The notes under the pieces are model-generated. The model made no database searches and was not told where the DNA came from. It saw only the letters and a list, made by a program, of their open reading frames with translations. Made by a program: the position numbers and the translations under genes. Of a DNA stretch of 64,000 bases, positions 8,904 through 18,907 are shown one piece after another. Source of the DNA: Gammaproteobacteria bacterium (lineage in GTDB: Bacteria; Pseudomonadota; Gammaproteobacteria; Burkholderiales; Rhodocyclaceae). Within the stretch, counting starts at the first letter, position 1. Every line of letters starts with the position of its first letter. The stretch lies in the NCBI GenBank assembly GCA_018824085.1, contig JAHJHI010000050.1:62001-126000 (forward strand), written 5' to 3'.

Positions 8904-9524
8904 TCATCCGGGCTTTTCTGCCCCGGCGAGCGCGAGATAGCGGGCATGCAGCGCTTCAACCTGCGACGCCAACGCCGCTGCATCCGCGCTGTTGTCGATG
9001 ACGTCGTCCGCCGCGGCCAGCCGCTGCTCGCGCGTGGCCTGGGCCGCAATGATGCGGTCTACGTCGGCCGCCGGCATGCCACTGCGCGCCATCACCCGCT
9101 CACGCTGCGTGCCGACCGGGCAATCGACCACCAGCACGCGCTGGCAGCGGTCCGGCCAGTTGCCCGACTCGACCAGCAAGGGCACGGCAAGGATGACGTA
9201 GGGCGCGTCGCTTGACGTCACCGCCGCGACCGCGTGCGCGCGTATCAGTGGATGGAGGATGCCTTCGAGCGTGCCGCGGGCCCGTGCGTCGGCAAAGACA
9301 TGCGCACGCATGCGCGCACGGTCGAGTGCTCCGTCGGACGTGATGAATGCGTCACCGAAGGCTTCGCGCAGCGGGGCGATGGCTGTCCCGCCGGGTGCCG
9401 TCTGCGCATGCGCGATGGCGTCCGTGTCCACCAGTCCGGCGCCGCGCGCGACAAACAGGTCGGCCACCGTCGACTTGCCGCTGCCGATTCCGCCGGTCAG
9501 CCCGACGACCAGCGTCACGGGCAA
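8904..9524 (-). CDS. coaE: Dephospho-CoA kinase
   Basis: A 206-residue P-loop kinase with the Walker A motif GLTGGIGSGKST at the N-terminus and the DTDAIAH motif typical of CoaE. It phosphorylates the 3' hydroxyl of dephospho-CoA, the last step of coenzyme A synthesis, using ATP. The ATG overlaps the end of the SPOR-domain gene by 10 bases, implying coupling. Together with coaX two genes upstream, this operon holds both the first and last kinases of CoA synthesis. Confidence 0.95.
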   Translation of the reverse strand: MPVTLVVGLTGGIGSGKSTVADLFVARGAGLVDTDAIAHAQTAPGGTAIAPLREAFGDAFITSDGALDRARMRAHVFADARARGTLEGILHPLIRAHAVAAVTSSDAPYVILAVPLLVESGNWPDRCQRVLVVDCPVGTQRERVMARSGMPAADVDRIIAAQATREQRLAAADDVIDNSADAAALASQVEALHARYLALAGAEKPG

Positions 9525-10219
9525 TCGGCCGGCGCGATGCCGGCCAGCGTATCGCGCGTGTCGGAGAGCAATCCGTCCAGCGCCGGCCGCGCACCGCGCA
9601 GCTCGACGCGGAAGTGGCCCGCCTTGCCCTCGCGCGGCGTGATGACGGCGCTGCGCACGCCCTGTCCGGTCAGCGTCGCGAGCAGTTCATTGGCGGCGGC
9701 TTCGGTCTTGAACAGGCCGAGCGAGATGGCCAGTTGCTGCGCGCTGCCCGTGCCTTCGGGCTGCGCCATGACCAGCATGTCGCGTACGCCGAGCGCGCGC
9801 AATTCGCCCATTTTCCGGTCGGCCAGCTGGCGCGTCGCGAGGTCCGGAATATTCACCCACCATGCCGTCGTTTCCGTCTGCTCCGCCTCGCTGAGCTGCG
9901 CCGCGACCTGTTGTTGGCGGATGCGTTCGCCCAGTGTGTCGACCTGGGTGCGCACAAGCCCGCTCAACACGATGCAGACGGGTGCGGCATCGGCGCCGGC
10001 GACTGCCGGCGCGCCGTCGCCGTCAGGCTGTGCTGCCGCCTCGACCTCGTCTGCTGCCGGCGGCGCATTGCCCGGCGCCACGAGGCGTATGCGCTCGGGC
10101 TGTATCTGGCTCGCCAGCCGCAGCGGCTCGGCGCCGTCGCGCGGACGTCCGATCAGCCCCGACACCAGCGGGTAGAGCGCAATGTTGATCAGCAGCAGGA
10201 TGAGGAAGGTCAGGCGCAT
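9515..10219 (-). CDS. Membrane-anchored SPOR-domain protein
   Basis: A protein of about 234 residues with an N-terminal membrane helix (MRLTFLILLLINIALYPLVSG), an alanine/proline-rich linker and a C-terminal SPOR-like domain (about 155-230) with the QQLAISLGLFKTEAAANELLATL pattern split over two elements. SPOR domains bind denuded peptidoglycan at septa. The ATG at 10219 directly precedes the membrane helix; an in-frame TTG at 10255 would add 12 residues and abut coaX. The gene lies between coaX and coaE as in many betaproteobacteria. Divergence of the SPOR domain makes the family call less certain than the topology. Confidence 0.75.
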   Translation of the reverse strand: MRLTFLILLLINIALYPLVSGLIGRPRDGAEPLRLASQIQPERIRLVAPGNAPPAADEVEAAAQPDGDGAPAVAGADAAPVCIVLSGLVRTQVDTLGERIRQQQVAAQLSEAEQTETTAWWVNIPDLATRQLADRKMGELRALGVRDMLVMAQPEGTGSAQQLAISLGLFKTEAAANELLATLTGQGVRSAVITPREGKAGHFRVELRGARPALDGLLSDTRDTLAGIAPADCP

Positions 10220-10262
10220 CGTCGGGATCCGTTGGGCGGCGGTGCGCCGCGGCAATGAAACG

Positions 10263-11000
10263 TCATTTCACCACATCCGGCGCCGCGCCGGATTCGTGAA
10301 AGCGGATCAGGCCCTGCAGCACGAGGTGGTCGGCGACGGTGAACGGGCAGCGCAGGCGCGGCGCAATCTGCCCGGCCGCGCCGCCCGACAGCAGCACGGT
10401 CGCGTCGTCGCCGAGCTGTTCGCGCGCACGCTCTATAAGGGCCGCCTGCGCGTCGACGCAGGCGGAGTGGATCGCGTCGTCGGTATTGCGCGGCCACTGC
10501 GCAACCTTGCCGCGCGCCAGCGGAAGACCCGCCGTATTGCGCGCAAGCGACTCCAGCATCAGCTGCAGGCCCGGCAGGATGTAGCCGCCGAGAAAGCGGT
10601 CGTCCGCGTCGAGCGCATCCACGGTCGTCGCGGTGCCGGCCGTTGCGACGATCAGCGGACCGGCGTGCAGCGCACGCGCGCCGATGACCGCCAGCCAGCG
10701 GTCGGCGCCAAGCTGTGTCGGCTCCGCATAGAAATTGGTGATGCCGCAGCACGCGCGCGCCGCACGCACGCGGTGCGCCGCACAGCCGGCCGGCAGCGCC
10801 GCGCGGATCATCGCGTCCACGCCATCGCCGGCGACGCAGGCGTAGCTTGCGGACGTGGCCGCACGCCAGGCGCGCGCCAGCGCGGACGCGTCCATCGCGG
10901 CGACATCCATGCTGTCGACCGCGCGCACGGTGAAGGGCGCAACCCCGTCGTGCCAGGTCCATTTGACCCGGCTGTTGCCAGCGTCGATCAACACGCGCAT
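10263..11000 (-). CDS. coaX: Type III pantothenate kinase
   Basis: A 245-residue ASKHA-fold kinase. It opens MRVLIDAGNSRVKW, the phosphate-1 motif of CoaX, and contains GADRWLAVIGA and ATAGTATTVDAL, which are typical of the type III family. It converts pantothenate to 4'-phosphopantothenate, the committed step of CoA synthesis. The start at 11000 is one base after the birA stop, so the two are coupled. No coaA-type kinase was seen. Confidence 0.94.
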   Translation of the reverse strand: MRVLIDAGNSRVKWTWHDGVAPFTVRAVDSMDVAAMDASALARAWRAATSASYACVAGDGVDAMIRAALPAGCAAHRVRAARACCGITNFYAEPTQLGADRWLAVIGARALHAGPLIVATAGTATTVDALDADDRFLGGYILPGLQLMLESLARNTAGLPLARGKVAQWPRNTDDAIHSACVDAQAALIERAREQLGDDATVLLSGGAAGQIAPRLRCPFTVADHLVLQGLIRFHESGAAPDVVK

Positions 11001-11001
11001 G

Positions 11002-11802
11002 TCAGTCGCTCGCCCGCAGCGACACGTCACCGCTGAGCACGCGTTCTATCCGCCCGCCGTCGTCGAGCAGCAGCGCGCCGTCGCGGTCGGCGCCCAGGCA
11101 GATGCCGGCCAGCGGCCGGCGCTCGCCGAGGATGTTCACCCGGCGCCCCGCATGCAGGTTGTAGCCGTTCCAGCGATCGACGAAGCCTTCGAACCCGTGG
11201 GCCGCGAAGTACGGCAGCGCGCGCGCCAGCGCGTCCAGCAGCGCCGCGCCGGTGCGCAGCCAGTCGGCGCGCGCGGGCGTCGCGGCACACAGCGATGCGG
11301 GCGGATGCGCGTACTCGCCGAGCGGCGGCGGTGCGAGATTGATGCCGACGCCGATGACGGCAGACGTCGCGCCGGCCGGCGCCGAGGCCAGCTCGATCAG
11401 CACGCCGCCGAGCTTGCCGCCGTGCCGCATCAGGTCATTCGGCCACTTCAGCGCGATGCCGTCAGTGCCCTGAGTGGAAAGCGCATCGGCCAATGCGACG
11501 CCCACGGCGAGACTGAGGCCGCTCAGCGCGGCAGCGCGGCAGCCGAAGCGGTAGTGCAGCGAAAAGGTGAGGCTGTCGCCGGGACGCGACGCCCAGTCGC
11601 GCCCGCGTCGTCCGCGGCCGTGCGTCTGCTCCAGTGCGAACAGCGCGGCCGGCACGTCGTCGGCCTGCGCGAGCAGTTCGGAATTCGTGCTGACACATTG
11701 CGCGCGCACGCCGACCCGCCAGTCGGCGGGCACGGCTGGCGCCGCGCTGCGCAGCGCGGCGGCGAGATCAAGGTCGTACTCGGTATCGTGGGCGGCATCC
11801 AT
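11002..11802 (-). CDS. birA: Biotin-[acetyl-CoA-carboxylase] ligase, monofunctional
   Basis: A protein of about 266 residues with the biotin protein ligase core: the ATP/biotin loop THGRGRRGRDW, the catalytic KWPNDL motif and the GIGINL-like motif GVGINLAPP. It attaches biotin to the acetyl-CoA carboxylase carrier. The N-terminal helix-turn-helix that lets E. coli BirA act as a repressor is absent, so this is an enzyme only. The ATG at 11802 is chosen over an upstream in-frame start because similarity begins there. It heads the birA-coaX-SPOR-coaE-zapD-yacG series. Confidence 0.92.
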   Translation of the reverse strand: MDAAHDTEYDLDLAAALRSAAPAVPADWRVGVRAQCVSTNSELLAQADDVPAALFALEQTHGRGRRGRDWASRPGDSLTFSLHYRFGCRAAALSGLSLAVGVALADALSTQGTDGIALKWPNDLMRHGGKLGGVLIELASAPAGATSAVIGVGINLAPPPLGEYAHPPASLCAATPARADWLRTGAALLDALARALPYFAAHGFEGFVDRWNGYNLHAGRRVNILGERRPLAGICLGADRDGALLLDDGGRIERVLSGDVSLRASD

Positions 11803-11857
11803 GGCGCGGATTGTAGCCGCGCCACCGCATGCGTTCGCTCCCGGAGCGCGCGCGACC

Positions 11858-13273
<1,416 letters not shown>

Positions 13274-13283
13274 GGCATCTCCG

Positions 13284-14363
13284 TCAAGAGCCCTGTTTGA
13301 AGGGCAGCAGTATGGTGAAAATTGTCTGGCCGGGCCGGCTCTGCACCTCGATGGTGCCGTGGTGCTGATGCACGAAGCTCTGCGCCAGCGTAAGACCGAG
13401 ACCGGTGCCGCCGTCACGCCCGGAAACCAGCGGATAGAAGATGCGATCCATCAGGTCGTCCGAGATGCCGGGGCCGTTGTCGATGACTTGCAATTCGAGT
13501 GCCAGCTTGTGGCGCCGCTTCACCAGCGTCGCCTGGCGGTGCGCGCGCGTGCGCAGCCGGATGCAGCCGTCGCCATCCATCGCCTGGGCCGCGTTGCGCG
13601 CGATGTTGAGCACCACCTGAATGAGCTGTTCGCGGTCCGCCACGAGGTCGGGCAGGCTGGTGTCGTAGTCGCGCTCGACCGCGACATTGGGAAACTCGGC
13701 ACCGATCAGCAGGCGCACGCGCTCCAGCACCTCGTGCACGCTGACGGTCGACACCTGCATCGCGCGGTGCGAGTGCAGCAGCCGGTTCATCAGGTCCTGC
13801 AGACGGTCGGATTCCTTGATGATGACCTGCGTGTATTCGCGCTGGTCGGGCCCCTCAAGCTCGCCTTCGAGCAACTGCGCCGCCCCGCGTATGCCACCGA
13901 GCGGATTCTTGATTTCGTGCGCAAGATTGCGGATCAGCTCGCGGTTCGCCTGCTGCTGCTGCAACAATTGCTCCTCGCGGGCGATGCGCAGCTGCTGATC
14001 GATGGGGCGGAATTCGAGCAGGATGCGCGCACCCTCCACATGCACCGGCGACACCGTGCAATCAAGCTGCAGCGGCCCTCCGATGGGGCGTTCGACCGCA
14101 ATGTTGTGGCCGGTGTAGCTCCAGTCGTTGGCCAGTGCATTGTCGAGCGCCGGATTCAGGCCGTGCGCGTCGCCGATCAGCCGCTCGACGTTCTTGCCGA
14201 TGTACTTGAGGGCGCTGACCGCAAACAGGTTTTCTGCCGCAGGGTTCAGGTAGACGATGTCGCGCCGCTCATCGAGCAGCGCGACGGCGCTGGCGAGCAG
14301 TTCGAGTCCGCTGAAACGTTCGGACCCTGATCGGGAAGGTGCTCGGATGGCAGGCGGGTTCAT
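13284..14363 (-). CDS. ntrB: Nitrogen regulation sensor histidine kinase NtrB
   Basis: A 359-residue soluble kinase. It has an N-terminal PAS domain (about 15-120) without membrane segments, the phosphoacceptor His at about residue 149 in RNLAHEIKNPLGGIRGA, and a HATPase domain with VLNIARNAAQAM (N box), DNGPGISDD and GGTGLGL (G boxes). NtrB phosphorylates or dephosphorylates NtrC under PII control. The ATG at 14363 is chosen by similarity. It is followed directly by ntrC. Confidence 0.95.
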   Translation of the reverse strand: MNPPAIRAPSRSGSERFSGLELLASAVALLDERRDIVYLNPAAENLFAVSALKYIGKNVERLIGDAHGLNPALDNALANDWSYTGHNIAVERPIGGPLQLDCTVSPVHVEGARILLEFRPIDQQLRIAREEQLLQQQQANRELIRNLAHEIKNPLGGIRGAAQLLEGELEGPDQREYTQVIIKESDRLQDLMNRLLHSHRAMQVSTVSVHEVLERVRLLIGAEFPNVAVERDYDTSLPDLVADREQLIQVVLNIARNAAQAMDGDGCIRLRTRAHRQATLVKRRHKLALELQVIDNGPGISDDLMDRIFYPLVSGRDGGTGLGLTLAQSFVHQHHGTIEVQSRPGQTIFTILLPFKQGS

Positions 14364-14429
14364 GCCAACAACGCAGGCAAGAAACAAGCCAGTCCGGATT
14401 TCATCCGGAACGCGCCGGACGCCAGGGCG

Positions 14430-14906
14430 TCACGGCAGCTTCGACAGCTCCTTGCGCAGCGCTTCGACGTTACGCTCGTGCAATGCGACATTGTCCTTGA
14501 GCCCCTGTACGCGATCGAGATACTTCTGGTAGTTGCGCTCACCGCCAAGGCGCACCGCCTCGCCCTCGGCAAGCGCCTTGCGGGCCTGCTCCAGATTCTT
14601 GTTCTCGGTGTCCAGTTCGGCTTCGAGAATGCGCCTGCGCTCCGTGTCGCGCGCCTTCTGCTGGTCGCCGCTGACGGACGGGAACCCCGGCGCGGCGCCG
14701 GCCGGTGCTGCCGGCTTGGCGGCCGGGCCGGGCACGGAACTGACAGGTACGTCGCTCGACAGCTGCTTGCAGCCCTTGGCGCGGGCAGTGTCGTTGGTAT
14801 AGGTGACATGACCGTCGGCATCGACGCATTTGTAGACGTCGGCACTGGCGGGCAGCGCGGTCAGGCTGGCGGCCATCATCAGGAAACGGGTAAAGCCTCG
14901 TAGCAT
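14430..14906 (-). CDS. DUF4124 domain periplasmic protein with coiled coil
   Basis: A 158-residue protein with a signal peptide (FLMMAASLTALPASA), then a DUF4124 domain beginning DVYKCVDADGHVTYTND, with a second cysteine in AKGCKQL. The last 75 residues are a charged, heptad-rich helix likely to form a coiled coil. AGGTGA precedes the ATG at 14906. Its position between glnA and ntrB is common in betaproteobacteria. A role in nitrogen control has not been shown and the function is unknown. Confidence 0.85.
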   Translation of the reverse strand: MLRGFTRFLMMAASLTALPASADVYKCVDADGHVTYTNDTARAKGCKQLSSDVPVSSVPGPAAKPAAPAGAAPGFPSVSGDQQKARDTERRRILEAELDTENKNLEQARKALAEGEAVRLGGERNYQKYLDRVQGLKDNVALHERNVEALRKELSKLP

Positions 14907-14975
14907 GTGGGTCACCTGGGCAGTTGGTCTCGTTGCAGCGCGAGTGTAGGGCGCGCGCTTGCGCAGTGACAATGA

Positions 14976-15002
14976 AAAAGGACGGCAACTTGCCGTCCTT
15001 TT
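14976..15002 (-). terminator. Rho-independent terminator after glnA
   Basis: A 12-bp perfect inverted repeat (arms 14976-14987 and 14991-15002) with a 3-base loop. It is A-rich at one outer end and T-rich at the other, so it can work in either direction. It lies 50 bases after the glnA stop and upstream of the DUF4124 gene, so glnA can be transcribed separately from ntrBC. Confidence 0.85.
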
Positions 15003-15052
15003 CTACAACGCCACGCGTGTGGCATTTGCCGACACGCGCGATGAAGACCTCG

Positions 15053-16465
15053 TCAGAGGCTGTAGTACATGTCGAATTCGACCGGGTGGGTCGTCATGCG
15101 CAGGCGATTGACTTCCTGCATCTTCAGATCGATGTAGGCGGCAATGAAGTCCTCCGAGAACACGCCGCCCTTGGTCAGGAAGGCATGGTCCGCCTCGAGT
15201 GCGGCGAGGGCTTCGTCCAGGCTCGCGCACACGGTCGGGATCATCTTGTCCTCTTCCGGCGGCAGGTCGTACAGGTTCTTGTCCGCCGGATCGCCCGGGT
15301 GGATCTTGTTCTGCACGCCGTCCAGGCCCGCCATCATCAGTGCGGCAAAACACAGGTAGGGGTTGGCCAGCGGATCCGGGAAACGCGTTTCGATGCGGCG
15401 CGCCTTGTCGCTCGCCACGTGCGGAATGCGGATGGAAGCGGAACGGTTGCGGGCCGAATACGCCAGCTTGACCGGCGCTTCGTAATGCGGAACCAGACGC
15501 TTGTACGAGTTGGTGCCCGGATTGGTGATCGCGTTCAGCGCCTTGGCGTGCTTGATGATGCCGCCGATGTAGTACAGCGCGAATTCCGACAGGCCGGCGT
15601 AGCCGTTGCCGGCGAACAGGTTCTTGCCGTCCTTCCAGATCGACTGGTGAACGTGCATGCCCGAACCGTTGTCACCGACCACCGGCTTCGGCATGAAGGT
15701 GGCGGTCTTGCCGTAGCTGTGGGCCACGTTGTGGACGATGTACTTGAGCTGCTGCGTCCAGTCGGCGCGGCGCACCAGCGTGTTGAACTTGGTGCCGATC
15801 TCGTTCTGGCCGGCGGTCGCCACTTCGTGGTGATGCACTTCGACCGGGATGCCGATGCCTTCCAGCGCCATGACCATGGCGGCACGGATGTCATTGCTCG
15901 AATCGACCGGCGGAACCGGGAAATAGCCACCCTTGACGGTCGGACGGTGGCCCGTGTTGCCGCTTTCGAACTTCTCGCCCGACGACCACGCCGCTTCTTC
16001 GGCGAAGATCTTCACGCGGCAGCCCGACATGTCGATGCTCCACTCGATGCTGTCGAAGATGAAGAATTCGGGTTCCGGACCGAAATAGGCCGTGTCGCCC
16101 AGGCCGGACGACTTCAGGAAGGCTTCGGCGCGCTTGGCGATCGAACGCGGATCGCGGTCGTAGCCCTTGCCGTCGGAAGGTTCGACGACGTCACAGCTGA
16201 GCACCAGCGTCGTTTCGTCGAAAAACGGGTCGATGAAAGCGGTTTCCGGATCCGGCATCAACAGCATGTCCGAAGCCTGGATGCCCTTCCAGCCGGCAAT
16301 CGACGAACCATCAAATGCGTGCCCTTCGGTGAACTTGTCTTCGTCGAACGCGCTGATGGGCACGCCCACGTGCTGTTCCTTGCCACGGGTGTCGGTGAAA
16401 CGGAAATCAACGAACTTGACCTCCTGCTCCTTGATGATGTCGAGTACCTGCTTCGCGGTGGTCAT
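15053..16465 (-). CDS. glnA: Type I glutamine synthetase
   Basis: A 470-residue GlnA with family motifs: [11 protein letters not shown] near residue 55, the ATP-binding region [29 protein letters not shown] and [10 protein letters not shown]. The adenylylation tyrosine lies in NLYDLPPEE at about residue 397, which indicates control by GlnE adenylyltransferase. It makes glutamine from glutamate, ammonia and ATP. The 368-base upstream region carries a sigma-54 promoter and two NtrC sites, listed separately. AGGAGAG precedes the ATG. Confidence 0.97.
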   Translation of the reverse strand: MTTAKQVLDIIKEQEVKFVDFRFTDTRGKEQHVGVPISAFDEDKFTEGHAFDGSSIAGWKGIQASDMLLMPDPETAFIDPFFDETTLVLSCDVVEPSDGKGYDRDPRSIAKRAEAFLKSSGLGDTAYFGPEPEFFIFDSIEWSIDMSGCRVKIFAEEAAWSSGEKFESGNTGHRPTVKGGYFPVPPVDSSNDIRAAMVMALEGIGIPVEVHHHEVATAGQNEIGTKFNTLVRRADWTQQLKYIVHNVAHSYGKTATFMPKPVVGDNGSGMHVHQSIWKDGKNLFAGNGYAGLSEFALYYIGGIIKHAKALNAITNPGTNSYKRLVPHYEAPVKLAYSARNRSASIRIPHVASDKARRIETRFPDPLANPYLCFAALMMAGLDGVQNKIHPGDPADKNLYDLPPEEDKMIPTVCASLDEALAALEADHAFLTKGGVFSEDFIAAYIDLKMQEVNRLRMTTHPVEFDMYYSL

Positions 16466-16634
16466 GATCTCTCCTACGATGGATGTATGTGCAACTAAGT
16501 GTGCAACTGGGGCGGCTACTTTACGTGTCTCGACGGGCGCGCAGGGTCACCCCGGGCGGCTCCGGCATGGTATTCCCGCACCCGGCACACCGGACGCGTG
16601 TTTGACCATGACTTATCCTGCTGCGCGGCATCTA

Positions 16635-16650
16635 AGCAGAACCCGTGCCA
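16635..16650 (-). promoter_or_regulatory. Sigma-54 promoter of glnA
   Basis: On the minus strand the sequence reads TGGCACGGGTTCTGCT. This matches the RpoN consensus TGGCACG-N4-TTGCW with one change in the -12 element, and keeps the invariant GG-N10-GC spacing. The predicted transcription start is near 16624, about 160 bases upstream of the glnA ATG. Confidence 0.85.
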
Positions 16651-16725
16651 CGCTTTTACATCGGCCCGGTGATTGTGCCACAGGCCGGATTGCGCCCGGT
16701 GGCCCAGTCGACAAAGCGGTGCATT

Positions 16726-16740
16726 GCACCGGTCGTGTGC
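16726..16740. promoter_or_regulatory. NtrC binding site 2 upstream of glnA
   Basis: GCACC-GGTCG-TGTGC fits the NtrC dyad GCAC-N7-GTGC. Its centre is about 109 bases upstream of the predicted glnA start. Confidence 0.75.
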
Positions 16741-16756
16741 ATCATTTTTCCAACGC

Positions 16757-16771
16757 GCACCATATTGGTGC
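16757..16771. promoter_or_regulatory. NtrC binding site 1 upstream of glnA
   Basis: GCACC-ATATT-GGTGC is a perfect NtrC-type dyad. Its centre is 31 bases (three helical turns) from the other site and about 140 bases upstream of the predicted start, the same layout as the E. coli glnAp2 enhancer. Confidence 0.82.
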
Positions 16772-16833
16772 CATCCGGCGCACCCACACCGGCGCTATAT
16801 ACTTGAACCACTTTTTCCTGAATTCGGACTGCC

Positions 16834-17283
16834 ATGGCGACACTCGGACAGATACTCGGGCTGGCGCGCGAACGCGCCCAGCAACTGCAACTGCCATACG
16901 CGGGGGCCGTGACGCCCACGGAAGCCCATGAACTGCTAAGACTCGCCCCCGGTGCGCGCATCGTCGACGTGCGCACGTCGGCCGAGTGGCAATGGGTCGG
17001 CCAGGTCCCGAATGCGGAACGTATCGAGTGGAACATGTCCAATGGCGAGCGCAACCCCGACTTCGTCACGCAACTGCGCCATCAGGTCGATCCCGAGTCG
17101 CTGGTCATGTTCATGTGCCGCAGCGGCGGGCGCTCCCACGGCGCCGCAGTCGCTGCGGCGGAAGCCGGCTACAGCAACGCATACAACATACTTGAAGGCT
17201 TCGAGGGCGACATTGACGCCAACGGCCACCGCAACACGGTGGGCGGCTGGCGCAAGGCCGGTCTTCCGTGGAGCCAGAGCTGA
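16834..17283 (+). CDS. Rhodanese-like domain protein
   Basis: A 149-residue single-domain rhodanese with the IVDVRTSAEW motif and the active-site loop MCRSGGRSH, whose cysteine would carry the persulfide. The C-terminal GFEGDIDANGHRNTVGGW is typical of a group found in betaproteobacteria. It lies 9 bases upstream of nadA. NadA needs an iron-sulfur cluster, so a sulfur-transfer link is conceivable but only inferred from position. Confidence 0.88.
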   Translation: MATLGQILGLARERAQQLQLPYAGAVTPTEAHELLRLAPGARIVDVRTSAEWQWVGQVPNAERIEWNMSNGERNPDFVTQLRHQVDPESLVMFMCRSGGRSHGAAVAAAEAGYSNAYNILEGFEGDIDANGHRNTVGGWRKAGLPWSQS

Positions 17284-17292
17284 AGGAACCCC

Positions 17293-18399
17293 ATGCAAGT
17301 CGCCAACATCACCTTCGACCGTTTCAACGCGCTGGCCGATGACCAGGCGCAGGAGCGCATCCTCGCCGCGCGCGAGCGGCTGGGCGATCGCGCTGTCATC
17401 CTCGGTCATCACTATCAGCGGGCCGACGTCTATCGTCACGCCGACCTGACCGGCGACTCGCTCAAGCTGGCGCGTCTTGCCAGTGACACCGACGCCGAAT
17501 TCATCGTGTTCTGCGGCGTGCACTTCATGGCCGAAGTGGCCGACATCATGTCGCGCCCGGAGCAGATCGCCGTGCTGCCCGACCTCGCCGCCGGCTGTTC
17601 GATGGCCGACATGGCAAGCCTGGCCAAGGTCGAACGCTGCTGGCGCGAACTGCGTGCCATCACCGGCGCCGATCCGGACGCCACCTACACGCCGGTCACC
17701 TACATCAATTCTGCAGCCGACCTGAAGGCCTTCTGCGGCGAACACGGCGGCATCGTATGCACGTCGTCGAACGCGGCCAGCATTCTCGAGTGGTCGCTCG
17801 CACGCCGCGAAAAGGTGCTGTTCTTCCCGGACCAGCATCTGGGTCGCTGGACCGGCTTCAAGATGGGCATCCCGCTGGAAGACATGCAGGTGTGGGATCC
17901 CGACCAGGAGAACGGCGGCCTCACGCGCGAGCAGATCGACCGCGCAAAGATCCTGCTGTGGAAGGGCCACTGTTCGGTGCACCAGATGTTCCAGCCGGCG
18001 CACATCCTGCGCTGGCGCAACCAGCATCCGGACGGCCTCGTCATTTCGCACCCGGAAAGCGCGCTCGAGGTCTGCCGCCAGTCGGACTACGTCGGTTCGA
18101 CCGAATACATCCTGAAGACCGTGAAGGCCGGCGCGCCCGGCACGCACTGGCTGGTCGGCACGGAACTCAATCTCGTGAACCGGCTGGCGGAAGAGGTGAA
18201 GCACGAAGGCAAGACCGTGCAGTTCATGGCGCCGACGGTGTGCATGTGTTCGACGATGCAGCGCATCGACCCGCAGCATCTCGCCTGGTGTCTGGAAAAC
18301 CTCGCCGACGGCAACATCGTGAATCGCATCAGCGTGCCCGTGCATGAGGCGGCGCCGGCGAAACTGGCGCTGGACCGCATGCTGGAAGCATCGCCCTGA
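17293..18399 (+). CDS. nadA: Quinolinate synthase
   Basis: A 368-residue NadA. Motifs include ILGHHYQRADVY near the N-terminus, the cysteine in FCGVHFMAE, the CTSSNA motif and MAPTVCMCSTM near the C-terminus, which together provide the [4Fe-4S] ligands. It condenses iminoaspartate with dihydroxyacetone phosphate to quinolinate in NAD synthesis. GAAGGAA precedes the ATG. No nadB or nadC is present in the window. Confidence 0.95.
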   Translation: MQVANITFDRFNALADDQAQERILAARERLGDRAVILGHHYQRADVYRHADLTGDSLKLARLASDTDAEFIVFCGVHFMAEVADIMSRPEQIAVLPDLAAGCSMADMASLAKVERCWRELRAITGADPDATYTPVTYINSAADLKAFCGEHGGIVCTSSNAASILEWSLARREKVLFFPDQHLGRWTGFKMGIPLEDMQVWDPDQENGGLTREQIDRAKILLWKGHCSVHQMFQPAHILRWRNQHPDGLVISHPESALEVCRQSDYVGSTEYILKTVKAGAPGTHWLVGTELNLVNRLAEEVKHEGKTVQFMAPTVCMCSTMQRIDPQHLAWCLENLADGNIVNRISVPVHEAAPAKLALDRMLEASP

Positions 18400-18412
18400 A
18401 CGGTCGCACCGC

Positions 18413-18907
18413 ATGGACTGGATGCAGGCCTGGGAGCTTTCCAGTTACGTCGTCACGACGCTCGGCCTTCCGCTCGCCGTCATCATCTTCGTCTATCAGG
18501 AACAGCGCGAGCGCAACAACGAGGAAGAAGAGGCGTACCAGATGCTGTCCGACGCCTATATCGATTTCCTGAAGGTGGTTCTGGACAACGCCGATCTGCC
18601 GCTGCGCGAGCCGCACTCCGGACGCGCACTCGACGACGAGCAGCGGCGGCGCATGCAGACCATCCACGAAATGCTCGTTTCGCTGTTCGAACGCGCCTAC
18701 CTCGTCGCATGGACCGAAGACACCGAAGGTGCCGCGGCGCGGCGCTGGGCTTCCTGGGACGACTACATGCGCGACTGGCTGTCACGCGACGCCTTCAGCG
18801 CAGAACTCGAATCGCTGCTGCGCGGCGAAGACGCCGCATTCCGCCGCCACATGCTCAGGCTGGCCGAAGAAGTCCGCCGCCCCACTCCCGGTACCGTTTC
18901 TGCATGA
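18413..18907 (+). CDS. Single-pass membrane protein of unknown function
   Basis: A 164-residue protein with one membrane helix near the N-terminus (YVVTTLGLPLAVIIFVY), followed by a positively charged stretch and a long acidic, helical cytoplasmic part. The start at 18413 (MDWMQAWELS) is favoured over an upstream in-frame ATG that overlaps nadA; ATG at 18422 is also possible. Its TGA overlaps the ATG of the next gene (ATGA). Coupling to an EEP nuclease and a cardiolipin synthase suggests a membrane-lipid role, but this is inference only. Confidence 0.75.
   Translation: MDWMQAWELSSYVVTTLGLPLAVIIFVYQEQRERNNEEEEAYQMLSDAYIDFLKVVLDNADLPLREPHSGRALDDEQRRRMQTIHEMLVSLFERAYLVAWTEDTEGAAARRWASWDDYMRDWLSRDAFSAELESLLRGEDAAFRRHMLRLAEEVRRPTPGTVSA

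Larger units (their letters stand above)
16466..16833. promoter_or_regulatory. Divergent glnA / rhodanese-nadA control region
   Basis: This 368-base gap between divergent genes holds the glnA sigma-54 promoter, two NtrC sites (separate entries) and a 13-bp palindrome GGTGCATTGCACC at 16718-16730. Near the glnA start is a direct repeat of TGTGCAACT (about 16488-16508) inside the predicted glnA leader. For the rhodanese gene, TATACT at 16798-16803 could be a -10 box, but no convincing -35 was found. No ORF in it looks real. Confidence 0.7.
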
